NCBI RefSeq assembly: GCF_036226925.1
Contig: NZ_CP109031.1
Location: 620,001-684,000, forward strand
Origin: Streptomyces sp. NBC_00659
GTDB lineage: Bacteria; Actinomycetota; Actinomycetes; Streptomycetales; Streptomycetaceae
DNA: 64,000 nt
Direction: 5' to 3'
Shown: piece after piece, positions 48,450 through 56,122 of the stretch
How positions within the stretch are numbered: position 1 is the stretch's first letter
How the letters are laid out: each line of letters opens with the position of its first letter
Translations under genes and position numbers: made by a program
The notes under the pieces: model-generated
Told to the model about the DNA's origin: nothing
Seen by the model: only the letters and a program-made list of their open reading frames with translations
Databases searched by the model: none

Positions 48450-48953
48450 TCATTCCCAGAGGTCGGCTCCGTCGCGCCCGCTGGGATCCGTCGTCAGGAG
48501 GTCTTCGTGCAGGCCCGACAGGGGCCGCTCAGTCGGAGAGCCGTCTTCACCCGACTCCATGACCACCCAGCCGGCCTCCACACCCGACACGTGCGCGTCT
48601 CCGCCCGCGTCCAGTACTTCGATCGTCGCGAACACCGCCTCGTAGGCCACGGATCGCACCAGGCGAACAAGGTCCCCGCGGTCCGCCCCGGCGGCAAGAA
48701 GCCGCTGCGCGGAGGGCAGTTGATCGAGTGAGCCGGGGTCGGCCCAGCCGTCGATCGCACCCTGCCACAGGCTCCGCAGCAGCACGGATCGCGTGAGCTG
48801 CGGAAGACCCTCGACGACCTCCGACTTGATCAGGCCGACAGGATCCGCCACGCCGAGGGCACTGAACCGGGCACGCAGCGACTCCGCGGCAGCCTGCCGA
48901 GGCGCGTCCAGGCTGTTCAGCCATTCCTGCCACGCCGATTGAGGATCACTCAC
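48450..48953 (-). CDS. Hypothetical acidic helical protein
   Basis: 167 aa from GTG 48953 (VSDPQSAWQEWLNSLDA). It is predominantly helical: SAWQEWL, LRARFSALGVADPVGLIKSEV, TRSVLLRSLWQGAIDGWADPG, QRLLAAGADRGDLVRLVRSVAYEAVFATIEVLD. It ends in an acidic segment. No catalytic motif, signal peptide or membrane segment. I do not recognise the family with confidence. Codon bias is that of a real gene. Confidence 0.65.
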   Translation of the reverse strand: MSDPQSAWQEWLNSLDAPRQAAAESLRARFSALGVADPVGLIKSEVVEGLPQLTRSVLLRSLWQGAIDGWADPGSLDQLPSAQRLLAAGADRGDLVRLVRSVAYEAVFATIEVLDAGGDAHVSGVEAGWVVMESGEDGSPTERPLSGLHEDLLTTDPSGRDGADLWE

Positions 48954-49115
48954 GACAACAGGATGCCCCACGGTCGGGAGGCAGGACGATCGGGGCACTG
49001 TCCCCTCCGGCGCGCCAGGCACCGTGGTTCACGGAGCTGCGAACGAAGCCGCCTTCAAGAATCGCCATCCCCGTTGAGCCCGTCGCGGCGCGCGCCGCTT
49101 CGAGGCCGGTCGCAC

Positions 49116-49121
49116 TAGGGT
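49116..49121 (+). promoter_or_regulatory. -10-like hexamer of a probable leaderless GNAT gene
   Basis: TAGGGT is 8 bp before the ATG at 49130. Confidence 0.35.
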
Positions 49122-49129
49122 CACACGCC

Positions 49130-49642
49130 ATGACCGTGCTGCGTGGCGCTTCCGTCGTTCTCCGGCCCACCCTCCAGGACGACGTCCCCGCGCTGGCCGC
49201 CATCCGGGCCACGCCGGAAGTACGTGCGCGATGGCGGGGTGGGGACGATCTCGAGGCGGAGCTCACGGCCGATCTGCAGGACGCCGACACCCGGTGCCTG
49301 ACAGTGAACCATCAAGGGCGGATCATCGGCATGATCCAGTGGCACGCCGAGGAGGAGCCGGACTACCGGCACGCCGGCATCGACCTCTTCCTCGATCCCG
49401 CGGTGCACGGCAGGGGCCTGGGCACCGACGCCGTACGGACACTGGCCTGCCACCTCATCGATGACCACGGCCATCACCGCCTGATCATCGACCCGGCGGC
49501 CGACAACGCCGCGGCGATCCGCTGCTACGCCAAGGTCGGCTTTCGCCCGGTCGGCATCATGCGGCGGTACGAGCGTGGCCTGGACGGCAGTTGGCACGAC
49601 GGCCTTCTCATGGACCTTCTGGCCGACGAGGTGGTGCGCTGA
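49130..49642 (+). CDS. GNAT acetyltransferase, AAC(6')/RimJ-like
   Basis: 170 aa from ATG 49130. TAGGGT (49116-49121) ends 8 bp upstream; there is no Shine-Dalgarno, so it is probably leaderless. GRIIGMIQWHAEEEPDYRHAGIDLFLDPAVHGRGLGTDAVRTLACHLID includes the acetyl-CoA loop HGRGLGTDA near 99-107, followed by DNAAAIRCYAKVGFRPVGIMRRYERG. This spacing is that of aminoglycoside 6'-N-acetyltransferase-like or ribosomal-protein acetyltransferases. A resistance role is possible but not shown. Confidence 0.85.
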   Translation: MTVLRGASVVLRPTLQDDVPALAAIRATPEVRARWRGGDDLEAELTADLQDADTRCLTVNHQGRIIGMIQWHAEEEPDYRHAGIDLFLDPAVHGRGLGTDAVRTLACHLIDDHGHHRLIIDPAADNAAAIRCYAKVGFRPVGIMRRYERGLDGSWHDGLLMDLLADEVVR

Positions 49643-49791
49643 TCACCGGCGGCCACCGACCGGGTTGTACAGGCGCCTCGCCGAAGCTGCGCCGACTGCC
49701 GGACGGTGACGGCGGCCGGTAGGCCTCGATGGCGGGCGGACGGCGGGCGGCGGCCATGGGGACCTTGGCTGCCCCCTCGCCCGGCCGCCGT

Positions 49792-49797
49792 TAACAT
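49792..49797 (+). promoter_or_regulatory. -10-like hexamer of a probable leaderless gene
   Basis: TAACAT stands out in a GC-rich context 6 bp before the ATG at 49804. Confidence 0.4.
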
Positions 49798-49803
49798 CAC
49801 GGC

Positions 49804-50976
49804 ATGTCGATTCGGAAGCAGACCGTGCCGCCGAGGCCGCTCATGGTCGGTGACGTCGTGAGCGCTCGTTCGCGCAGTCTTGGGAGGTGGACGGCCGCTC
49901 AGATAGTCCGACTCGATGCCGATTCACAGACGGCGGCCGTGCTCGAGCTGGACTGGTCGGGACCCGAACCGTCGTCCGTGGCCGACCTCGGCGATGTCGT
50001 CCCGCTCAGGCTGACCCACCACGCGTGGAACGGGACGCTGTCCTTCTGCAACCACACCTGGGTGCTGCCCCGCAGCCACAGAGTCATCGGAGCGATGCCC
50101 CTGCTCCATGACGAACCGTCGAACTCCTGGGCCTCCGGATGGCACCTCGGCGACCAACTCGCCCGACAACGGCGGTGGGACAACGGCCTCCACGAGGACC
50201 CGGTCGAAGCCTGGAAGGCGGAGTACACCGGAGAGACGGTCAATGAATTCCTCAGCCGGTCAACAGCACCACAAGCGCAGGTCACACAGTTGACGATCAC
50301 GGACATCGACTCCCTCGACTGCGCTCAACTCGTCCGGTGTTTCCCCGAGGTGACCTGGCTCCATCTGCATGGGCGTCTTGGCCTCCTGTCCGCCGCGGGC
50401 GAGCTGAACAGGTTGTCCTCCCTCCAGAGGATCCGCATCGCCGACCTGTTCGGCATGACCGGAGAGGACAGTCTTCGACCGCAGCGCGTGCCGGAGCTGG
50501 AATCGGTGGACCTCTACAGCGTCCCTGCCGAATACGCCTCGGCCATGCGCGGTACCTGGCGACCAGAGATCCCGGCAGGCACCTACGTGTCCGTCCACCA
50601 GGCCCGCAAGGCCGCATGGGTCGAGGAGAACCGGAACAACCCGTTGCGCGACTGGGACGGCCGCGAGCCGATCAGTACCACCGTCTACAAGCGGGCTGTC
50701 GCCCAGTACAAGACGACGCGGACGGCGATCCTTCAGGTGCTCGCCGAAGAGTCCGCAGTCGACCGACTGAACCGCGTGGAGGAGATCGGGCGTTCCTACG
50801 GTGAGGCGTTCAATCAGCTCGACCGCCGATCGGGCTTCATCGAGACGGTCGAGCGCGAAGAGCTCTTCGCCGCCCTGGACCACATCGTGAACGAGGCCGA
50901 GGCACTCCACGGCCCCGGCCACGAAGACGTCCGTGCCGGCCTCGTCTCGGGAGTCGAGTCCGTCCGGGACTGGTAG
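49804..50976 (+). CDS. Hypothetical protein with a leucine-rich-like central segment
   Basis: 390 aa from ATG 49804, with TAACAT (49792-49797) 6 bp upstream and no Shine-Dalgarno, suggesting a leaderless mRNA. Residues 1-75 look like a small beta-barrel (GDVVSARSRSLGRWTAAQIVRLD). Residues about 155-245 have spaced Leu/Ile strands (VTQLTITDIDSLDCAQLV, VTWLHLHGRLGLLS, LQRIRIADLFG, LESVDLYSVP), as in a short leucine-rich repeat. The C-terminal third is helical and charged. No enzyme motif or export signal. Function unknown. Confidence 0.65.
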   Translation: MSIRKQTVPPRPLMVGDVVSARSRSLGRWTAAQIVRLDADSQTAAVLELDWSGPEPSSVADLGDVVPLRLTHHAWNGTLSFCNHTWVLPRSHRVIGAMPLLHDEPSNSWASGWHLGDQLARQRRWDNGLHEDPVEAWKAEYTGETVNEFLSRSTAPQAQVTQLTITDIDSLDCAQLVRCFPEVTWLHLHGRLGLLSAAGELNRLSSLQRIRIADLFGMTGEDSLRPQRVPELESVDLYSVPAEYASAMRGTWRPEIPAGTYVSVHQARKAAWVEENRNNPLRDWDGREPISTTVYKRAVAQYKTTRTAILQVLAEESAVDRLNRVEEIGRSYGEAFNQLDRRSGFIETVEREELFAALDHIVNEAEALHGPGHEDVRAGLVSGVESVRDW

Positions 50977-51046
50977 TTCGTGCTGCCGGCGTTGGGCATG
51001 CCGCCCTGGGGTGAGGCGGTGCGGGTGAAGGGGCTTCGGGCAGGGT

Positions 51047-52027
51047 CTACGCGTAGCGCTCGAACAGGGCAGCCATGTAGTTCTCGAGCCTGCTCGTCAA
51101 CAGGGCAGGGGTCAGATCCGTGCGGCCCAGTTCGCGCCAGGGGACGGCGACCTTCTCCGCGTCCGGGGCGAAGGCCAGGGCGTCGATGAGCCTCCAGTAC
51201 AGGTGCGCCGAGCGCCGTTCGGCCAGTCGCCCTCCCGCGGCGAGGTACCGGTCCGCGAAGCTCATTCCCAGGGGAACACCGTGGAGCAGGGCCAGGGCTG
51301 TCGAACAGTGGGCCACATCGAGGTCGGCCGGTCCCCACGAGGTCTCCACCCAGTCGACCACACCGCTGAGACGGAGGTCGTGCCCCTCGCCTTCGAAGAG
51401 AACATTGCCCGGGTGGAAGTCCCGGTGGAGGAAACAGGACCGGTGATCGGGAGGACCCTGCCGGATGACATCGACGGCCCGCTGCCACAGCTCCGGCCGC
51501 AGCGTGGACTCAGGTGGCGTCACCCGTTCCGGCGAAGTCCAGGCCTGCCAAGTCCGCGGCCTCGCCTGTGCGGGGACCTCGATCCGATGAATGCGCAACA
51601 GTTGCGCGGCCAGCAGATCAGCCCGGCGCTCAGCATCTCGATCGTCCAGGCGGACGGACCCGGGCAGCGACGACATCAGCAAGGACGGGTAGTCGCAGCG
51701 CGTCCCGGCCGAGTCGACGTCCACGAGCACGGCAGCGGGCACGGACGTCTCCCCGAGCAGGCGCAGAATCGCGGCTTCGCGGGACAGCAAACCATCCGCG
51801 TGCCGGACGTAGAAGGGCTTCTCGAAGGACCGCAGCACCAGAACCCGCCGACCGTCGGGCCCCGAAATGCGCAGGCTGCGCATGTGCGAGGTCCAACCAC
51901 CTCGCAAGCGCTCGGCACCTTCTATCCGCTCCCCTTCAGCGAGCCTCTTCTCCACCCACGATCGCGTGGCACCCCAGTCATGCGCCTCACGATCGTCTCC
52001 GGCTCGCCCGTCCTCACCCTTGATCAT
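51047..52027 (-). CDS. Phosphotransferase (APH/choline-kinase fold)
   Basis: About 326 aa from ATG 52027 (MIKGEDGRAGDDREA); in-frame starts at 52078 and 52138 are possible and no start has a clear ribosome site. Kinase-fold motifs: VLVLRSFEKPF (Lys-strand-like), LHRDFHPGNVLF near residue 205 (catalytic HxDxxxxN) and VVDWVETSWGPADLD (metal-binding Asp). This is the aminoglycoside phosphotransferase superfamily, which phosphorylates hydroxyls of antibiotics or metabolites. Substrate unknown. Confidence 0.82.
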   Translation of the reverse strand: MIKGEDGRAGDDREAHDWGATRSWVEKRLAEGERIEGAERLRGGWTSHMRSLRISGPDGRRVLVLRSFEKPFYVRHADGLLSREAAILRLLGETSVPAAVLVDVDSAGTRCDYPSLLMSSLPGSVRLDDRDAERRADLLAAQLLRIHRIEVPAQARPRTWQAWTSPERVTPPESTLRPELWQRAVDVIRQGPPDHRSCFLHRDFHPGNVLFEGEGHDLRLSGVVDWVETSWGPADLDVAHCSTALALLHGVPLGMSFADRYLAAGGRLAERRSAHLYWRLIDALAFAPDAEKVAVPWRELGRTDLTPALLTSRLENYMAALFERYA

Positions 52028-52165
52028 GAGGGGCAGGCTATCGACACCGTGGACGGACGACACATCCTTGGCACGCATCGCGAGGCGCCGACCCGTCCGG
52101 GCGGCCTCGCTTGCCTGTTGGGGCGATTGACGCGTCACCGTGATGGGTCATCAGCGGCCGTACGG

Positions 52166-53302
52166 TCAGTGGTTGTCGCCCTCGTTCGGGCCGTGCGGTT
52201 CGTCGGAGAGCAGGTCTTCGGCGCGGCCGTCGAGGGCGTATTGCATTTCGGCGGAACGGGGCAGCATGGTCTTCTCGTAGCCCTGGACGGCATCGTCGAT
52301 GGTGTCGTGGCGGGCGAGGGCGAGAGCGAGTTCGCAGGCGTCGAGCATGGCGAGGTTGACGCCGACGCCGAGCGGGGGCATGAGGTGGGCGGCGTCCCCG
52401 AGCAGAGTGACGGTGGGGTTGTGTTCCCACGTGTGGGGGACGGGCAGTGCGTACAGCGGGCGGTCGATGTAGGGGCCGTCATTGTCGCGGAGCATCTGCC
52501 GCAGGCGGGGGGACCAGTCGCGGTAGCGGTCGAGGAGGACGGCCCGGATGCCGTCGGTGTCCTGGGGTGTGAGGCCCCCGGCGGTGATCCAGTCGGCGGG
52601 TACGCGCTGGATGACGTAAACCCGGATGTGGTCGCCGCTGTTGCGCTGGGCGAACAGACCGCGCTCGCCGTCGCCCGCGGCGGCGCTGCCCCGGCCGACG
52701 AGTTCCGCGAGGTCAGGGTGCCGGTTGTCGACGTCGTGGAACCACGCCTCGAGGAAGCTGATGCCGGTGTACCGAGGCGTGGCGTCGGAGAGGACGCGGC
52801 GCACCTTGGACCAGGCGCCGTCGGCGCCGATGACGAGATCGGCCTCGACGCTCGTTCCGTCGGTGAAGCGCAGCAGACGGGGTCCCTGAGAGGGGCCGCC
52901 GACCGAACGCAGGGTGTGGCCCCAGCGCACGGTGCCGGGCTGGAGGGAGTTCAGGAGGAGGTCGCGGAGCTGTCCGCGGTCGATCTCGGGCTTGAAGCGC
53001 TCGCCTTCCCCGGGGAGGTGATGGAAGCCGATCGTGCCCGTCGCGTGGTCGAGTTGGCGCATCTCCTGCCCTTCGGGGCGGCAGAGACGGAAGAAGTCGT
53101 CCAGCAGTCCGGCCTCGCGCAGGGCGATCTGGCCGTTGTCCTCGTGCAGATCGAGGGTGCCGCCCTGGTCGCGGGCCTCCGGCCCGGCTTCGTGGTCGTA
53201 GACGGTGACGCTGATCCCGTGCTGCTGGAGGATCCGCGCGCAGGTCAGACCGCCGGGGCCGGCTCCGACGACGGCGATGCGGGGGGTGGGGTCGGTGTTC
53301 AT
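52166..53302 (-). CDS. TetX-like FAD-dependent monooxygenase
   Basis: 378 aa from ATG 53302 (CGGAGC upstream), close to the ~380 aa of TetX. FAD motif GAGPGGLTCARILQ at residues 13-26, EARDQGGTLDLHEDNGQ near 44 (very like TetX), DLVIGADGAWSKVR near 160 and LLGDAAHLMPPLGVGVNLAM near 300. TetX hydroxylates tetracyclines; homologues hydroxylate other aromatics, so resistance is only one option. Divergent from a TetR regulator 219 bp away, the classical regulator/enzyme arrangement. Confidence 0.87.
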   Translation of the reverse strand: MNTDPTPRIAVVGAGPGGLTCARILQQHGISVTVYDHEAGPEARDQGGTLDLHEDNGQIALREAGLLDDFFRLCRPEGQEMRQLDHATGTIGFHHLPGEGERFKPEIDRGQLRDLLLNSLQPGTVRWGHTLRSVGGPSQGPRLLRFTDGTSVEADLVIGADGAWSKVRRVLSDATPRYTGISFLEAWFHDVDNRHPDLAELVGRGSAAAGDGERGLFAQRNSGDHIRVYVIQRVPADWITAGGLTPQDTDGIRAVLLDRYRDWSPRLRQMLRDNDGPYIDRPLYALPVPHTWEHNPTVTLLGDAAHLMPPLGVGVNLAMLDACELALALARHDTIDDAVQGYEKTMLPRSAEMQYALDGRAEDLLSDEPHGPNEGDNH

Positions 53303-53521
53303 GGTGGTGCTCCGTTCGTGCGGGGCGGCGGGGCGCTGGGGCCTGCCGCGGGAAAGGGAGCGGTCACGGACATGGCTGATCACTCCATTCGGGCAGAGGG
53401 AGGTGAGGTGCAAGGGGGCCGGGCAGTGCCTCGCGGCCACCACACCAGAAGAGCACACCGAATCAATAAGTGCAACAACTCAACTTTTTAATCGAGACAA
53501 CTAGTGGTGTAGATTGCTTCT
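53303..53521. promoter_or_regulatory. Divergent control region between the TetX-like and TetR genes
   Basis: The part 53461-53520 is sharply AT-rich for this genome. It contains repeated ACAACT/CAACT motifs, a TTTTTAAT tract, ACTAGT and TAGATT (about 8 bp before the TetR start). It probably holds both promoters and the TetR operator. I could not define a clean palindrome. Confidence 0.5.
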
Positions 53522-54151
53522 ATGTCCGAACCCACCCGCCTGGCCGACAGCGCCCCGGCCCCCGTAGGGCGCCGCGAGCGCAAGAAGGCGGCCACTCGCC
53601 AGGCCATCGCCGACGCCGCACTGCGCCTGTTCCTGGAGCGCGGCTACGACGACGTCGGCATCCGCGAGATCGCCGACGCCGCAGACGTGTCCACCACCAC
53701 GCTCTTCAAGCACTTCCCCGTCAAAGAGGCGCTCGTCTTCGACCAGGAATCCGATCTGGAGGAAGGCCTTCTCGCCGCCGTACGCGAGCGGCCCCCGGGC
53801 CAGTCCATCCCGAACGCCCTGCGCGAGCACGCACTGCGCCGCCGCAGGGCAGGCGCCGAAAGCGATCCCCGCTTCGCCACCTTCCTCGCACTGGTGAACA
53901 GCACCACGGCCCTGCGCGACTACCACCAGGCCATGTGGCTACGCCACACGGCCGCGCTCGCCCAGGTGATCGCCGAAGAAAGCGGCCTCCCCGCGGGCGA
54001 TCCCGCCTGCACCGCACTGGCCCACTTCGCCCTCGAAGCACCGCACGCCGCCCGCGCCCACGACGACCCCCAGCAGGTCATCACCAGAGCCTTCGACCTG
54101 CTCGACAGGGGATGGCGCGACCTCGGAAGCGAGGAAGCGGGCCCGAGCTGA
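53522..54151 (+). CDS. TetR-family regulator
   Basis: 209 aa. HTH: RRERKKAATRQAIADAALRLFLERGYDDVGIREIADAADVSTTTLFKHFPVKEALV (residues about 17-71), a standard TetR DNA-binding domain. The C-terminal ligand-binding part has HQAMWLRHTAALAQVIAEESGLPAGDPACTALAHFALEA. Likely represses the divergent TetX-like gene and itself; the inducer is probably the enzyme's substrate or a related aromatic compound (inference). Confidence 0.9.
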   Translation: MSEPTRLADSAPAPVGRRERKKAATRQAIADAALRLFLERGYDDVGIREIADAADVSTTTLFKHFPVKEALVFDQESDLEEGLLAAVRERPPGQSIPNALREHALRRRRAGAESDPRFATFLALVNSTTALRDYHQAMWLRHTAALAQVIAEESGLPAGDPACTALAHFALEAPHAARAHDDPQQVITRAFDLLDRGWRDLGSEEAGPS

Positions 54152-54221
54152 GGAACGGGAGCGCTGCCGACGCGGCGCCAGAGGGTCGCGAGCCGGAAGG
54201 CGGCCTCTTTGGGCCTGTCGT

Positions 54222-55118
54222 TCAAGCGCCGGTGAAGGCCGTCTGGAGGAGGTCGGCGAGGAGGGCCGCGCAGGAGCCGTCGGGGTCGAGATCAGGGTCG
54301 TAGATGGTGAGGTTGAAGCCGACGCACCGCTCCGATCGCACCAAGGTCCGCAGCAGCGCGGCGAGTTCGTCGGGCAGCAGCCCGTCGGGGTCGGGGCTGT
54401 CGACGGCGGGCATGACGGACGGATCCAGCACGTCCGCGTCCAGATGAACCCAGAACCCCTCGGTCACGGGCACCTCGAGAGTCTGCAGAACCGCGCGCGC
54501 CAACTCCCCGGCGCCCCACTGCCGGATCTCCCCGACCGTCGCGTTCATGATCTTCAACTCGGTGAGCTCGGCCCGCTCGTCGTCGTAGTCCCGGATGCCG
54601 AGGACCCGTACATCGTCGTCCCTGACATACGGCCGCAGCCCTTCGAGGTCCGTCAGGTCCCGCTGGCCACGGCCGGTCGCGAGGGCCAGCTCCTCGCCGC
54701 CCGCGGCACCGACCCGGTCGGAGTTGCCCGGGTGCCGGAAGTCCGCGGATCCGTCGATGACGACGAGTCCGTACCGTCCGATGCGGCGGAGGGCGAGCGA
54801 GGCGCCGAGCTGGATGGAACAGTCCCCGCCCAGGACGACCGGGAAGTCTCCCGCCCGGACATGGTGCTCGACACGGTCGGCGAGCTTGCGGCTGTACGCG
54901 GCGATCGCCTCGGCGTTGAACACACCGCCGCCCTCCGCCCATCCGCCGCGGTCGTAGCGGGGCGGCACGACGACTCCGCCCTCGTACGCCCCGAGCCGCT
55001 GCACCAGCCGTTGCTCCCGCAGCGCGCCCGCCAGTTTGTAGCACCCGGGCACGGTGCCTTCAGCGGGCGGCCGGAGGCCGAGATTGGACGGGGCGTCGAT
55101 GACGACGAGACGGCGCAT
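54222..55118 (-). CDS. Arginase/agmatinase-fold protein with replaced metal-ligand histidines
   Basis: 298 aa, normal length for the ureohydrolase family. The motif order is preserved but ligands differ: GGDCSIQLGA near 95-104 (family GGDHS, His to Cys), VVIDGSADFRHP near 117-128 (family DAHxD, His to Ser), and WVHLDADVLDPSVMPAVD near 222-239 (DxD retained). Authentic arginases and agmatinases use both His residues to hold the Mn2+ pair, so hydrolysis of guanidino compounds is doubtful without change. It could be a pseudoenzyme, or use another metal or substrate. ATG 55118 (MRRLVVIDAPSNLGL). Monocistronic. Confidence 0.82.
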   Translation of the reverse strand: MRRLVVIDAPSNLGLRPPAEGTVPGCYKLAGALREQRLVQRLGAYEGGVVVPPRYDRGGWAEGGGVFNAEAIAAYSRKLADRVEHHVRAGDFPVVLGGDCSIQLGASLALRRIGRYGLVVIDGSADFRHPGNSDRVGAAGGEELALATGRGQRDLTDLEGLRPYVRDDDVRVLGIRDYDDERAELTELKIMNATVGEIRQWGAGELARAVLQTLEVPVTEGFWVHLDADVLDPSVMPAVDSPDPDGLLPDELAALLRTLVRSERCVGFNLTIYDPDLDPDGSCAALLADLLQTAFTGA

Positions 55119-55128
55119 CCGGCCATTC

Positions 55129-55230
55129 TGGCTCCGCGGCGGCTGCAGTTCAACGGACTGGTCGACCGGCAGGCGGACCCCGACGCACCTTCACGGGTCG
55201 AGTACCAACTCACCACTCTGGGAGGGACGT
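55129..55230 (+). pseudogene. Fragment of an HxlR-type winged-helix regulator
   Basis: One frame reads RLQFNGLVDRQADPDAPSRV then EYQLTTLGGTL, the wing and strand of HxlR regulators (consensus GLV.R...PPRVEYSLTxLG). No start and no C-terminus in frame. It lies in the 398-bp gap 55119-55516, otherwise without a gene. Confidence 0.5.
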
Positions 55231-55474
55231 TGCCTGCACCGGCATGCGTGCGTCGGTCGGCAACGACCCCTGTCTGGTGGGCAAGGAGGACGGCAGTCTG
55301 CACCGGATCCCGGTGGTGGACGCGGTCACCGGGGCACGGGAGAACGTCCACCGCACGCGCGTCAAGGGGCAGCACCTCCCGGGACCTGTCGACGACCTGC
55401 ACGACGAGCTGCGCTCGATCGCCGGCACGCGGAAAGGGCCCACCCCCTGCCGTCAAGGCATCAGACCCGCGATC

Positions 55475-55500
55475 GGGGGAACCCCCGAAGGGGAACCCCC
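55475..55500 (+). promoter_or_regulatory. Paired GGGGG/CCCCC hairpins just upstream of the PRC-barrel gene
   Basis: GGGGGAACCCCC (55475-55486) and GGGGAACCCCC (55490-55500) can each fold, or pair with each other in alternative ways. They lie immediately before the CGGAGG ribosome site (55505-55510). They could terminate upstream transcripts or control translation of the PRC-barrel gene. Confidence 0.45.
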
Positions 55501-55516
55501 GCATCGGAGGCACATG

Positions 55517-55873
55517 ATGTTCGAGGCAGGTGACATCCGCGAATGGCGTGGTCACGACGTGGTGGACCCCGGTGGCCACAAGATCGGCACCCTGGAGTCC
55601 GTCTACGTCGACACGGCCACCGACGATCCTTCCTTCGCCACCGTGACCGTGGGCCTTCCCACCCGCCGCCGCCTGGTGTTCGTCCCCCTGGACCGGGCGA
55701 CCGTCGGCCCGGGCTACCTGAGGGTCGCCCACGACCGGAGTCTGGTGAAGAGGGCCCCCTCCATCGACACGGACGGTGTGCTGCCCGCCACGGACGAGCC
55801 GGAGGTCTTCGCGCACTACGAACTCGAGTACACGCCGGGTGTCAAGGGCGAGCGGCGTCTCGCCCGTCGCTGA
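55517..55873 (+). CDS. PRC-barrel domain protein
   Basis: 118 aa from ATG 55517 (6 bp after CGGAGG; ATG 55514 is the close alternative). FEAGDIREWRGHDVVDPGGHKIGTLESVYVDTATDDPSFATVTVG is the PRC-barrel core, followed by RRLVFVPLDRATVGPGYLRVAHDRSLVKRAPSID. PRC-barrel proteins bind partners or RNA in stress and surface processes; in actinobacteria they are typical small stress proteins. It precedes a 57-aa membrane protein by 27 bp, probably as an operon. Confidence 0.85.
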   Translation: MFEAGDIREWRGHDVVDPGGHKIGTLESVYVDTATDDPSFATVTVGLPTRRRLVFVPLDRATVGPGYLRVAHDRSLVKRAPSIDTDGVLPATDEPEVFAHYELEYTPGVKGERRLARR

Positions 55874-55900
55874 TCCGCGCCGAGAGCCCGGGAGGGCCCG

Positions 55901-56074
55901 ATGAGCCTGTTTCTGTTCCTGATTCTCGTGGCGGTCGTCCTGGGCATCATCGGGGTCGCCGCCCACGGACTGTTCTACCTGCTGGTCATCGGCGTCGTCG
56001 TCCTTGTCGCCGATCTCGTCTACGGAGGGATGCGCCTGCGCCAGGGCGGCCGGAAGCAGCGCACGGCGCGGTGA
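55901..56074 (+). CDS. Small two-helix hydrophobic membrane protein (57 aa)
   Basis: 57 aa. ATG 55901 follows GGGAGGG with good spacing. Residues 2-20 (SLFLFLILVAVVLGIIGVA) and 23-42 (GLFYLLVIGVVVLVADLVYG) are two membrane helices; the tail RLRQGGRKQRTAR is strongly basic and should face the cytoplasm. Such hydrophobic peptides are often stress-linked in Streptomyces, fitting the PRC-barrel neighbour. Function unknown. Confidence 0.75.
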   Translation: MSLFLFLILVAVVLGIIGVAAHGLFYLLVIGVVVLVADLVYGGMRLRQGGRKQRTAR

Positions 56075-56122
56075 GCGCGGCGCCGCCCCGGCCGACGCGG
56101 ACCGGTTGTCCCGGCCCGGCGC

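Noticed and set aside
51203..53491. 762-aa plus-strand frame across the phosphotransferase and TetX-like genes
   Set aside because: Antisense to two clearly recognised genes.
55244..55513. N-terminal extension of the PRC-barrel protein by about 90 residues
   Set aside because: The extension is not PRC-like and contains the hairpin and the CGGAGG ribosome site that fits the start at 55514/55517.
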